DNA of 64,000 nucleotides from Sphingomonas sabuli (GTDB taxonomy: Bacteria; Pseudomonadota; Alphaproteobacteria; Sphingomonadales; Sphingomonadaceae), in assembly GCF_014352855.1 (NCBI RefSeq), contig NZ_CP060697.1:1116001-1180000 (forward strand), given 5' to 3'. The position numbers and the translations under genes were made by a program. Positions 9,882 through 18,868 of this stretch are shown piece by piece (the stretch's first letter is position 1; each line of letters opens with the position of its first letter). Under the pieces are notes generated by a model that saw nothing but the letters and a program-made list of their open reading frames with translations, was not told the DNA's origin and did not search any database.

Positions 9882-10670
9882 TTGTCAGATAAGATCGACC
9901 TGTCCCCCTACGATTTCGTCGATTTCGGCTGCTCGGTCGGCGGTTCGATGACCTTTGCCCAGAAGGCCTTTCGTGGCGGACGGCCGATCGGCATCGATAT
10001 CGACCCGAAAAAGGTCGAGCGGACGCGCGAGGCCGGTTTCGACGCGGTATTGGCCGACGCCACCGACCCGGATCAGTTCACTGGGCAGGTGCGCTTTGCG
10101 ATCCTCTCGCACTTCCTCGAGCACCTTCCGGACTTCGACCTGGTGTCGAAGGCATTGCGGACGGCAATCCACATCTCGAGCGACTTCGTCTTTATCCGTC
10201 AGCCATGGTTCGACGACGACGGCCTGCTATTTCGCAATGGCCTGAAATATTATTGGTCGGACTGGCGTGGCCACCCGATGACGTTGACCACCCTGCAGAT
10301 GTATCGCGCGCTGCGCCCGCACCTCGACAGCGGCAAGATCGCGCGGGCGACCATCTTCGGCAACACGCCGGTGCTGGACACGGACGACGATAGCGTCGTC
10401 CCGCTGTGGGTGCCGCTCGATACCGGCAAATACGATCCCGAAATCCATGGCCCGAAGCTGACCCCGCCGCTCGAGCTCGAAGGATATCGCGAGCTGGTGG
10501 TGGTGATCGCCAAGTCCGACCCCGACATCACCGGCACATTGTTGTCGAAATTTCCGCGAATCCGGATGATCAATGACGAATTCGCCCGGGAAACGCCGAT
10601 CGAAACACCGGTCGGCGACGCCGTGGACGAGGCTGCCGAGGAAGCGCTGCTGAGCCTGTCCGACGACTGA
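9882..10670 (+). CDS. Class I SAM-dependent methyltransferase-like protein
   Basis: The 262-residue protein has a Rossmann-type methyltransferase core: motif I as VDFGCSVGGSM, the acidic loop GIDIDPKKVE, and a post-motif segment ILSHFLEHLPDFD resembling the usual LEHL/LEHV motif of small-molecule methyltransferases. The C-terminal 110 residues are unassigned. The TTG at 9882 is preferred because CGGAG at 9871-9875 sits six bases upstream and the conserved part begins shortly after; an earlier TTG at 9837 adds a non-conserved Cys/Arg-rich stretch. It lies between divergent and convergent capsule genes, so sugar or glycan methylation is plausible but unproven. Confidence 0.72.
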   Translation: MSDKIDLSPYDFVDFGCSVGGSMTFAQKAFRGGRPIGIDIDPKKVERTREAGFDAVLADATDPDQFTGQVRFAILSHFLEHLPDFDLVSKALRTAIHISSDFVFIRQPWFDDDGLLFRNGLKYYWSDWRGHPMTLTTLQMYRALRPHLDSGKIARATIFGNTPVLDTDDDSVVPLWVPLDTGKYDPEIHGPKLTPPLELEGYRELVVVIAKSDPDITGTLLSKFPRIRMINDEFARETPIETPVGDAVDEAAEEALLSLSDD

Positions 10671-10686
10671 TCGCCGCGGCTTGCGG

Positions 10687-12150
10687 CTAGGCCGGCATGC
10701 CCTGCAGCGGATGGCCGGGACTAGCGATGGCGTCGCGAACGTCGGGATAACTCGCCGCCATCTGGCCCAGCGCCGCAATGGCGGCCGGCTGGCCCGCCAG
10801 GCAGGAATCCGCAATCGCCGGCAAGATCGTCGCGGCCTTCGGCGGATCACCCATCGATCCACCCGGCGAGTCCGGATAGCGCAACGCGTCGGCCTGCGCC
10901 CGCGCCAGCCTGCAATAGGGCTCAAGATGCAGGCGGTGGTCGGCGATCTCCACACCGATCGGTCCTGACGGATCAGGCGATTCCGCATGGGGCCGACCGG
11001 CGAGGCTGGCGGCGAGCCACCGCCGCGCCGAATCGAACGCCAGGGAGATCGCCCCCTGGCTTTTCGTCAGTTGCCGCCGGGCGGCATTGTCTTTCCCCGC
11101 CAGTTCGCGTGCAAGGGCGGCAATCCCTTCGGCATCGGCGAGATCCATGACCGGCGCGATCCCGCCCAGCAACGCGGAAAGACCCTCATTCTTGTAGGTG
11201 TTGCCAGCGATCTGGATCGCGGGCGTGCCGACGCTCGCGGCGACGATGGTCAGGTGATAGCGGCCGCCGAAGATGAACGCGCATTGCTGCAGCGCGCTTG
11301 CCACCGCCGAATAGCCAAGGGCGTTGGGGATCACTTCAAAACCACCGTCCGGCCAGTGCTCCTGCGCCAATTCGACCAGCTTGCCGTCCGCCTTGGTCGA
11401 TACGGCGATTACCGGCTTGAGTCCGGTCTCCCGGCGGATCCGGTCCGCGGCGGCGAAAATCCGATCGTGAATGCCCGCCTCTGGCAGCGCCGAACCGGTC
11501 ACCGCGAACCACCGCTGGCCGGAAAGGTCGGGCAGCCGCTTGTCCGGTGCAGGTTCGGTCAGGAAGGCCGTGTCGGGGATAAGCTGGGCCTTATCCATCC
11601 CGAGATCACGCGCCGCGGCCAGCGACATGGCTTCGCGCACCCCGTTCAGGTCGAAGCTGTTGAAGACCGCCGTGGCGACCTTGGCGAAGCGGTCATCGCA
11701 GATGAAGATCGTGTGATTGAAGGCATAAACCGGCTTGCCCCACGCATGCTTGGCGACAAACGGCAGCAGGAGCAGTCGGATGCCGCGCACCACGTCGGTC
11801 CCGGTCATTGTCCCTTCGGCCTGGAAGAAGACCGCATCGCTCGCCGCGACATCGTCGGCGTAGCTGCCGTACCGGTCGCGGCAGACGCGCTCGAGGAAGG
11901 CCAGCTGCTCTTCCGCGCCCGAACGCCCGTCGGCGACCTGCAGCACGGCGTCGTACAGAGCGTCGAGATGGGCGGCCAATGCCAGATCGGCGGCGTGGCG
12001 GGGGAGCAAGGGCACCAGCGCCACGCTGGGCAGATGATCCACCGGGAATGCGGAATTGATGAACTTCAGCCATTCCCAGCTGGTCGCCTGACACCCCCAG
12101 TTCGGGCGGATGCCGGTGAAATTGACGAGCGCAATGCGGCGCACGTTCAT
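10687..12150 (-). CDS. Polysaccharide pyruvyltransferase-family protein
   Basis: The 487-residue protein opens with ALVNFTGIRPNWGCQATSWE, the N-terminal signature of the PS_pyruv_trans family (usually NxGDxxA), and later shows FQAEGTMTG and FGGRYHLTIVAASVGTPAIQ, matching the family's G-G-R-x-H active-site loop. Members transfer pyruvate from phosphoenolpyruvate to sugars as ketals or act as related transferases. The C-terminal 150 residues are helical and not assigned. The ATG at 12150 overlaps the stop of the upstream fusion gene (TGATG), so this is the last gene of the minus-strand capsule block. It is the second pyruvyltransferase-like domain of the locus. Confidence 0.83.
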   Translation of the reverse strand: MNVRRIALVNFTGIRPNWGCQATSWEWLKFINSAFPVDHLPSVALVPLLPRHAADLALAAHLDALYDAVLQVADGRSGAEEQLAFLERVCRDRYGSYADDVAASDAVFFQAEGTMTGTDVVRGIRLLLLPFVAKHAWGKPVYAFNHTIFICDDRFAKVATAVFNSFDLNGVREAMSLAAARDLGMDKAQLIPDTAFLTEPAPDKRLPDLSGQRWFAVTGSALPEAGIHDRIFAAADRIRRETGLKPVIAVSTKADGKLVELAQEHWPDGGFEVIPNALGYSAVASALQQCAFIFGGRYHLTIVAASVGTPAIQIAGNTYKNEGLSALLGGIAPVMDLADAEGIAALARELAGKDNAARRQLTKSQGAISLAFDSARRWLAASLAGRPHAESPDPSGPIGVEIADHRLHLEPYCRLARAQADALRYPDSPGGSMGDPPKAATILPAIADSCLAGQPAAIAALGQMAASYPDVRDAIASPGHPLQGMPA

Positions 12151-14510
12151 CAGCCCTCGGCCCACTGGGGATCGTTCAGCGGTTCGACCTGGATGCGGTC
12201 GGACAAGGGCATGCCGATCCGCCGCGCCAACCAGGCCAGCTCGGACGTCACCGCAACCTGCCCCTTGAAGCCGTTGAGCAAGCCGATGAGCGTTGCCGCA
12301 TCCTCGCCAAGATCATGGCTTTTGACGCCCGACGGCATCGTGTCCGACCAGTAATGCGCCGTATCTTCTTGGAACATGGTGAAGCCGGTCACGCCGAGAA
12401 GGGCAGGACGCAGGATCCGCCTGAGCAGACTGACGGCATAGACGCCAGTCGTCAGGCTGCCCGTCCTGGCCGGCAGGTCTTCGCCATAGATGTCGGGCGT
12501 ATAGGTAAACAGGACGTCCTGATCGCCCGCCCACTGGGCGAACTGGGCCTTGTCGCCGCGCTGCGTTTGCGGCGCGATGACCAGCACCATGCCGCAATCC
12601 AGCCCGTCCGCCGGCGCTCGGTGGAAAGTCTCGGTATAGGGATTGGTGACGAGGATATCGGTGCGCGAGCCGACATCCTGTTCGAAGCCGTGGATGGCGC
12701 AGCCGTTGAAGCGCACGACAACATCGAAACCGTCGATCCACTCGCCCCGGCCACTGCCGCGCAGGGACGGCGCATTGCCGACAATGACCATCCGCGGCTT
12801 GCCGGCGAAGCGGGAAACGAGGTCGAAGGGCGTCATCAGGCGGCTGGCCGGAACGCGGCTGCCCGCATCGGGAAGCGCCATGGCTGCACCGGCCGCTTTC
12901 AGCTGGATCGCGGTAAGAGTGCGCAGGAAGCCGGCGCGGCGGTCGTTTCCGGCGGCGGGATCGGACAGGGCCGCGACAATGACGTCCCAGTGGCGGTCGA
13001 GCTGCTCGCTGATCGGTCCCGCCAACAGGTCGCGGCGGTCCGGCGCGTCGTCTAAACGGGAGCGCGCCGCCGCCAGCGCGCTGTCCCAGTCGTATACGCA
13101 ATCGTCGGCCCGCCCGACCAGTTCGGCGAAAGCTTCGAACTTGAGGTTGTGCCGCAGCGACACGAGCACGCCCGGAATGCCATAGGAAAAGCTGGTTATG
13201 TACGCGTGCAGCGACGAACAGAGGGTCAGGTCCGCGCAGGCGATGATCGCGGCGATGTCCTGCAGCGACGCCGGGCGGTCGAGCACCACGCAGGATGATT
13301 GCATCGCTTCGCCAAGCCGGCGCGCGACATCGTCGTCGCCGTGGCACGGACCGATGGCCACCAGCACGACCGTCCGGCCGGTATCCGCCGCCAGCGCGTC
13401 CAGCTGTTCCGCGAGCTCCTCGAGCGATCCGCCGAGCGAGCGTTCCTTGACGTGGACGGCGATGTAGCTGCCGGCGGGATCGGCGCCTGCCCGCTCCAGC
13501 ACCGCGCGTGCGCGCGGCTCCTGTTCTTCCAGCGGCCACACGCGCGATATCTCGACGGCGCTGTCGGGGACGATTGTCGCCGCGGCACCGCCGACGCCGA
13601 GCGCGAGGCGGCTGTTGTCGTCGCGCACCGACAGATAGTCGGCCGCCGCGGCGGTCGCCGACAGCATGTCGCCGGCCGGCCAGCCCTGCTCCGCGAACGG
13701 CACGCCCGGCGCATTCCACACAACCGGAAGCCCATAGGCCGCGGCAAGGCTCGTCGCGCCCACCCACAGAGCGGGATAGGCCGCGTTGCGAAGGTTGCCA
13801 TCCTGATAATCGGGCAGCGCCGTATGGCGTAGATGAATGATGTTTCCGCCGCCGATCAGCACGGCCTTGCCGGGCGGATTGCAGGCCGCGAGCGCGTCGA
13901 AGGCAATCGGCGCGGGCGCGTCGTCATAGGCGGTCTTCACGCTCGTCGGAGAAACTGCCGTGATCGCCAGTCCCGCGCGCTCCAGCCGTCGGCCCGCGAT
14001 GATCGGGAACAGCAGGTCGCCATAGTTTTCGACATCGAACGTGCCGAATACCAGAACCGTATCGGCGGTTTCCGGCTCCGTCCCTTCCACCGGCCAACGC
14101 AGCCCCTGCGGGCCCGACGCACCGGGCGTCAGGGGCGGGCGAATCGTCGGCTTCTTTCTTATGGTCGGTCCGTGGACCGTGACCGATCCGGCCGCCTCGA
14201 TGGCGTTGACGCGCACGATCAGCCGATCGTCGTCGGATTCGATTGCAGGATCGGCGCCGACCAGGTTGGCGATGTCGACCTCGACCGTCTTGCTGGTCAG
14301 CGGACCTGCATGGATCCCCGCCCAGGCAAGACTTTTGCCCGATGGATCATGGCGCAGAACCTGGACTCGAACCGCGCTGCCGTCGCCTTCCAGAGTGAAA
14401 ACGGCGATGTCCGTCTCGCGATCGGGCACCGTCGTATCAACGGCCTTGACCCATCGCCCGACCGAAGTGGTGATCCTCGCCGGTCCCGTGCCTGACTTCC
14501 CGGCGGGCAT
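12150..14510 (-). CDS. Fusion protein: polysaccharide pyruvyltransferase domain plus GT29 (sialyltransferase-fold) domain
   Basis: The 786-residue protein combines three parts. Residues 1-150 look like a beta-rich domain. Residues 151-500 are a pyruvyltransferase domain, with VFGTFDVENYGDLLFPII at its start, KAVLIGGGNIIHLRH, and LTLCSSLHAYITSFSYGIPG carrying the conserved S-x-H-A. Residues 571-750 resemble GT29: VGNAPSLRGSGRGEWIDGFD followed by VVVRFN matches the L-sialylmotif pattern (GNxxSL...ID..D.V.RFN), and TGVYAVSLL plus LLGVTGFTMFQ match the S-motif region. No CMP-sialate synthesis genes are in the window, so another donor such as CMP-Kdo is possible. It lies 9 bp after the GT4 gene and overlaps the next gene by one base. 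Confidence 0.8.
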   Translation of the reverse strand: MPAGKSGTGPARITTSVGRWVKAVDTTVPDRETDIAVFTLEGDGSAVRVQVLRHDPSGKSLAWAGIHAGPLTSKTVEVDIANLVGADPAIESDDDRLIVRVNAIEAAGSVTVHGPTIRKKPTIRPPLTPGASGPQGLRWPVEGTEPETADTVLVFGTFDVENYGDLLFPIIAGRRLERAGLAITAVSPTSVKTAYDDAPAPIAFDALAACNPPGKAVLIGGGNIIHLRHTALPDYQDGNLRNAAYPALWVGATSLAAAYGLPVVWNAPGVPFAEQGWPAGDMLSATAAAADYLSVRDDNSRLALGVGGAAATIVPDSAVEISRVWPLEEQEPRARAVLERAGADPAGSYIAVHVKERSLGGSLEELAEQLDALAADTGRTVVLVAIGPCHGDDDVARRLGEAMQSSCVVLDRPASLQDIAAIIACADLTLCSSLHAYITSFSYGIPGVLVSLRHNLKFEAFAELVGRADDCVYDWDSALAAARSRLDDAPDRRDLLAGPISEQLDRHWDVIVAALSDPAAGNDRRAGFLRTLTAIQLKAAGAAMALPDAGSRVPASRLMTPFDLVSRFAGKPRMVIVGNAPSLRGSGRGEWIDGFDVVVRFNGCAIHGFEQDVGSRTDILVTNPYTETFHRAPADGLDCGMVLVIAPQTQRGDKAQFAQWAGDQDVLFTYTPDIYGEDLPARTGSLTTGVYAVSLLRRILRPALLGVTGFTMFQEDTAHYWSDTMPSGVKSHDLGEDAATLIGLLNGFKGQVAVTSELAWLARRIGMPLSDRIQVEPLNDPQWAEG

Positions 14511-14519
14511 CGCCGCTGG

Positions 14520-15638
14520 CTAGGCGGCCTTCGCGGCCGGCTTGGGGGCTTTGGCGGCCGGCTTGGCAGGTTCGCCGATGAAGTCGCGGAACAGTTCGTA
14601 TTCGCTGTAGGCGGCGCGCGCGATGGAATAATCGAGCGCCGTGTGGATCGCCGCGTCGCGCATCTCCTGACGCCGCTGCGGACGGCCGTCGACGAACTGG
14701 TCGACGGCGTTCAGGATTTCATCGTCGGACCGCGTGTCGACGACGAACGAATTGACGCCGTGAACCGCATATTCGCCGCTGCCGCCGAACACCGGCAGGA
14801 CCGGGACACACCCGCACGCCATGCCTTCCAGGCCGGTCCGGCCGAATGCCTGGAAGTCCGAAAGGTCGAGGAACATGTCTGAATAACGCAGGGTGCTCGA
14901 CACCTGGTGACGGTCGAGCACGCCGAGCGGCTGCAAGGCATCCGACGGGCGCAGGCCGGTGCTCGCAAGCTCCTCGGCGTCACAACCGAAATAGGAAATC
15001 TCGACCTTCGACCCATAAGTGAAGGCAAGCTGTTCCAAGATGCGGATCGTCCGCTTGGGCGCGCGCCGCGGAGTCTTCGGCCGGACCATCGCGGTGATCC
15101 GCATCGTTCCGTACAGCGGCCGGTCGACCGGGAAGTAAACATCGTGGTCGATGCTCGCCTTGACCCGGCGGACGTGGATGTTGTGGTTGGCCTCGACCAC
15201 CGAACACAGCCAGTCGGTCTTGGCGAACAACAGGCCGCCCTTCAACCGTTCGAACGACTTGCTCGCTTCGGTCCATTCACGGCTGCCCGGCGGGTAGAAG
15301 AGCGGCTCATAATCCTGGATGTAATAAGCCAGCTTGAGCCGCGTGTTCTTGGAATGGTCGCGGGCCTGCGCGACCACGGACACCGACAGCGCCGTGGTGG
15401 CGATGGCCAAGTCATAATCGCGGATGATGTCGCCCAACGCCTCGGTCGACCCGTAAACCGGGTTGCCGATGCCGTTGCGGGCCAGTTCCGGGTAACGGAT
15501 CTGGAATTGCGCGGCGAGGTTGCCGGGCGTGGCGATCGCTACGCCGACGCCCAGCCGGTTGAGGCCGAGCGCTTCCTGGACGATCGAATGGGCGCCACCG
15601 CCGCCGCCGGCGCTTGGAAGGACGAAGATAACGCGCAT
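14520..15638 (-). CDS. Glycosyltransferase family 4 (GT-B fold)
   Basis: The 372-residue GT-B enzyme begins MRVIFVLPSAGGGGGAHS, a glycine-rich acceptor-side loop, and shows KLAYYIQDYEPLFYPPGS (typical of capsule and rhamnan GT4 enzymes) and the C-terminal nucleotide-binding signature FGRTGLEGMACGCVPVLP near residues 258-275. The last 20 residues are a Pro/Ala/Lys tail that is probably disordered. Its ATG shares one base with the stop of the GT2 gene upstream, so the pair is translationally coupled. The donor sugar is unknown; rhamnose or the uronic acid made in this locus are candidates. Confidence 0.86.
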   Translation of the reverse strand: MRVIFVLPSAGGGGGAHSIVQEALGLNRLGVGVAIATPGNLAAQFQIRYPELARNGIGNPVYGSTEALGDIIRDYDLAIATTALSVSVVAQARDHSKNTRLKLAYYIQDYEPLFYPPGSREWTEASKSFERLKGGLLFAKTDWLCSVVEANHNIHVRRVKASIDHDVYFPVDRPLYGTMRITAMVRPKTPRRAPKRTIRILEQLAFTYGSKVEISYFGCDAEELASTGLRPSDALQPLGVLDRHQVSSTLRYSDMFLDLSDFQAFGRTGLEGMACGCVPVLPVFGGSGEYAVHGVNSFVVDTRSDDEILNAVDQFVDGRPQRRQEMRDAAIHTALDYSIARAAYSEYELFRDFIGEPAKPAAKAPKPAAKAA

Positions 15639-18600
15639 CAGGCTCTCTGCAGCTGGGGTTTAGCGGATCTGGCGGACTTGGCTGCCGGTTTGAAGGCTGC
15701 GGCCTCCTTGGCTGCTTCCGGGCTCCGCGGCGAATGCAGCTTGGCCATTTCCGCGGCCACGCGGTCGCGGACGGAGACCAGCGCCGGCGTGTCCCGGAAC
15801 TTGGCCGTCAGGGCGGGAATGTCGACGTCCGGATGAAGCTTCTTGAGCGCTTCGTTGCCGGCCTTGGTCAGGCCTTCGCGCCGGGCGTTGCCGAAGCTCG
15901 CCGACTTGACGTGATAGACATAGACATCGTCCGCGACGGCCAGTTTTACGCCGGCCTTCGACGCGCGCAGGCACATGTCGTTTTCCTCGCCGTAGCCGAC
16001 CGGGAAAGCGACCGGGTTGAGCCCGCCGATCTCGTTGAAAATGGAGGTCTTCATCATCGTGCAGAAGCCGTTGAGCAGCGGCACGTGCGGATGCGCGCGG
16101 GTCGATACGCGGCGCACGATATCGGCCACCATTTCGACGGTAACGCCAGGTGGCAGGCGGTTGACCTTCCACTTGTTGGTCGCGTCGTACAGTTCGGGCA
16201 CAGACTGATAGCTGGCGGCATTGGACAGCGGCCCGACAAGGCCGATCCGCGGATCCGACCGCGCGCAGTCGAGCATGCCTTCGAGCCAGCCGCGCGTGAC
16301 GATCGTGTCGCTGTTGAGCAGCACCGCCCATTCGGTCCGCGCGCCGCGGATGCCGAAGTCGGCGGCATAGGTGTATCCGCGGTTTTGCGGAAAGCTGTGC
16401 ACCGTGATCCACGGCTTGCCCGTGGCGTAAGCGTGCAAGGCTTCGCGCACCGTCTGGTCGGATGCGTCGTCGACCACCTTGATCAGCACCGGCACGGTGG
16501 ACGCGCCGTTGATCGATTCCAGGCAGGCCAGCGTCTCGTCCAGCGCGTTGAACACCGGGATGACGATGGTGACCGGTTCCCGCGAGGCGTTGGCATTCCA
16601 CTTGAGCGGTTGCGGCTCGGACGAATTCTCTTCGGTCGCCAGCCGCACCGGCGTCGGGCCGCGCCAGTGCGCCGTGGTGACCAGAGTTTCGATCTGCAGC
16701 TCGATATTGCGGTCTTCGACCTTGAGCGGCGCTTTCTCGCTGTCGCCCTCGACATCGCCCTTCGACACGACTTCGACATCGAACAGCGCAACCGCCGTCG
16801 GATGGCGGAAATCGAAGGCAAGGTGATAGGTCAGCTCAAGGCTCTGTCCCTCTTCGAGCTCGGGCTCCTCCCCTTCCTCGATCGGCGCCGCGAGGAACGT
16901 GAACTGTTCAATGTCCTGGCGGATCGGCACCTTGCGAGCGAAGGTGGTGACCACTTCGTCCCGCTCCGAATAGGCGTCCGCGGACAGAAGCCGCGACCGG
17001 CGGATGACGTAGACGCGGTCGATCACCGCGAACTGCGGCGTCGCCTCCTTCGACCGGGCCAGCATCTGCCGGGCGGCCGGCGGGCTTCCGGCGCCGAAGC
17101 GCAGTTCGAGCAGCTGGTCGTCTATGTCGTTGACCGCGAAGTCCGCTTCGATGCGCAGATAGCTTGGCACTTCTCCCGCGGCGACGGCCAGGCCGATCGA
17201 GCCGCTCGACGGCTGGATCACGGCGCGGGTGTACGTCGGGGTCCGCGATTTGCGGTTGCGGACGCGCCAGTTGGTACAGGCCACGGCGCCGCCGGAGTTC
17301 TGCCGCACGCCCGCGCCATGCGGCCACTCCAGCATGCCGGGATTGGCCAGCATGTTGGCTTCCGGCTCCTCGCTGGCTGCGTTCTCCGGCTCGGCCGAAT
17401 TGGTCAGCGCGACCTCAAGGTCGGACAGCTTCTTGCCGGACGCTTCGAACTCGAACACCGGTTTGCCGACGATATCGCGCGAGCCTTTCAGGTCGAGCTG
17501 GAGCAGCGCCCAGGAATCGCTGGTCTTCGCAATGGCCGAGGTTTCGGCGACCACCCCTTCGTCATCGCGCAACCGCAACGCGATCGTCGACTTGCGGCTG
17601 GCGCGGACAAAGCCGCCCGCCGCGACTTCGTCCGTGTTGGCGGGCAATTCCATCGCCGTTTGCCACAGGCGCAGCGGCTCCTCGGCGGCAGGCACGGAAA
17701 CGTGCGCGGTGTAGCCGGACAATTCGTGATCTTCCGCCAGCTGGTCCGGGAAGGCGAAGAAGCCTTGCTCGACCGACGCGCCTTCACTTGCCTCCCAACG
17801 GGCACCGTCGCGGCCAAGCGTACGAAACTGCGGGTCGCCGAGCACAGGCGATTCTATCCGCGTGCGGACGGGCGCGCCAGCGATGACGACCTCGATTTCG
17901 GTCTGGCCGTCAACGAATTCCGGCGGCAGGCTCACCACCGCGACCCGCCCGCTCATGTCCAATTCGCGCTCGACCGTTTTGCGGCCCTCGTTCTTGAAAC
18001 GGACGACCGCGGCGATCGGACCGGACTGGTCGAACTTGCCGCGCAAGCTAACGCGCAGACCGTTGTCGTGCCGCGCGACCGCGGCGCGCAGGGTCAGCTT
18101 TTCCAGCGTTACCGCCAGGCCGGCTTCCTTGAGACCGGGGAGCGCGACCAGCAGGTCCTCGTTGAGCAGACGTTCGGCCGCCTCACCCTTCAACTGCGCG
18201 GAGAAGGTGCCTTCGCCCTCGTTCACCGGGGTCAGCGGAATCGACGACACAACCCGCGTATCACCGTCCCACAGCTCCAGGCTCATGTCCTTGAGCCATG
18301 GATACGCGCCGATACGTCCGCGCAATTCGACGGCCTTTCCGACCGCCAGCCCGGTGATCGTCAGCGGCGGCCCTTCGCGGGTCGCCTTGGTCACCGTCGG
18401 CTGCTTGGACTTTAGCTTGGTCTTGGTGGCGATATCCTTGGCGGACGCCTCCAACGGGCTGCCCCCAATCTCGCCGGCATAATAGAAAGCGAAGGCGAAG
18501 TGGCCGTCGCCGCCGTGATGCGACTGCACCAAGGGATCGAAGCGGTCCGCCCGCGCCGAGCCAATGCGATTGCCGTTGACGAAGACGTCGATGTCACGGC

Positions 18601-18745
18601 GCGATTCAAGGTCGCGGCTGTCGATCGCCCAGCCGGAAATCAGCTGCTCGTTGCCCCTGAAAAAGCCGTTGACGGGGGTCACCTCCACCTTCGGCTGTTC
18701 GGCGCCGACCGGCGGACTTGGCTTCTTGCCCAATTTCCAGGCCAC
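15638..18745 (-). CDS. Large GT2 glycosyltransferase with about 720-residue N-terminal beta-rich region
   Basis: The 1035-residue protein carries a GT2 (GT-A fold) catalytic domain at about 723-975: VTIVIPVFNALDETLACLES, the donor/metal motif LLNSDTIV (NSD in place of DxD) and GYGEENDMCLRASKAG, which supplies the catalytic acidic residues. The preceding 720 residues have no membrane segment and read as consecutive beta-sandwich-like domains (for example the segments with RGNEQLISGWAIDSRD and LANPGMLEWPHGAGV, the latter like a carbohydrate-binding module opening). The C-terminus is Lys/Ala/Pro-rich. GTG start at 18745 with GGAG about nine bases upstream. I infer that the N-terminal domains bind the growing glycan. 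Confidence 0.85.
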   Translation of the reverse strand: MAWKLGKKPSPPVGAEQPKVEVTPVNGFFRGNEQLISGWAIDSRDLESRRDIDVFVNGNRIGSARADRFDPLVQSHHGGDGHFAFAFYYAGEIGGSPLEASAKDIATKTKLKSKQPTVTKATREGPPLTITGLAVGKAVELRGRIGAYPWLKDMSLELWDGDTRVVSSIPLTPVNEGEGTFSAQLKGEAAERLLNEDLLVALPGLKEAGLAVTLEKLTLRAAVARHDNGLRVSLRGKFDQSGPIAAVVRFKNEGRKTVERELDMSGRVAVVSLPPEFVDGQTEIEVVIAGAPVRTRIESPVLGDPQFRTLGRDGARWEASEGASVEQGFFAFPDQLAEDHELSGYTAHVSVPAAEEPLRLWQTAMELPANTDEVAAGGFVRASRKSTIALRLRDDEGVVAETSAIAKTSDSWALLQLDLKGSRDIVGKPVFEFEASGKKLSDLEVALTNSAEPENAASEEPEANMLANPGMLEWPHGAGVRQNSGGAVACTNWRVRNRKSRTPTYTRAVIQPSSGSIGLAVAAGEVPSYLRIEADFAVNDIDDQLLELRFGAGSPPAARQMLARSKEATPQFAVIDRVYVIRRSRLLSADAYSERDEVVTTFARKVPIRQDIEQFTFLAAPIEEGEEPELEEGQSLELTYHLAFDFRHPTAVALFDVEVVSKGDVEGDSEKAPLKVEDRNIELQIETLVTTAHWRGPTPVRLATEENSSEPQPLKWNANASREPVTIVIPVFNALDETLACLESINGASTVPVLIKVVDDASDQTVREALHAYATGKPWITVHSFPQNRGYTYAADFGIRGARTEWAVLLNSDTIVTRGWLEGMLDCARSDPRIGLVGPLSNAASYQSVPELYDATNKWKVNRLPPGVTVEMVADIVRRVSTRAHPHVPLLNGFCTMMKTSIFNEIGGLNPVAFPVGYGEENDMCLRASKAGVKLAVADDVYVYHVKSASFGNARREGLTKAGNEALKKLHPDVDIPALTAKFRDTPALVSVRDRVAAEMAKLHSPRSPEAAKEAAAFKPAAKSARSAKPQLQRA

Positions 18746-18868
18746 TCAACTCTCCTGTGCGGCGCGCGTCCCGGAGACCCCGGGATCGCGACCATATCGA
18801 AATGCAGGGGCGACGCTTGCCTGATGACCGGCGCGACTCGCAAGCGCTTTCTTTGGCCGGCGCCGCGG

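Noticed and set aside
10687..14510. The two pyruvyltransferase-like genes as a frameshifted duplicate
   Set aside because: Their sequences differ widely and both frames are intact; they are distinct genes.
15734..18415. Open frame of about 890 codons opposite the large GT2 gene
   Set aside because: Its composition is that of a reversed coding frame and it has no recognisable motif; the minus-strand GT2 frame is clearly real.
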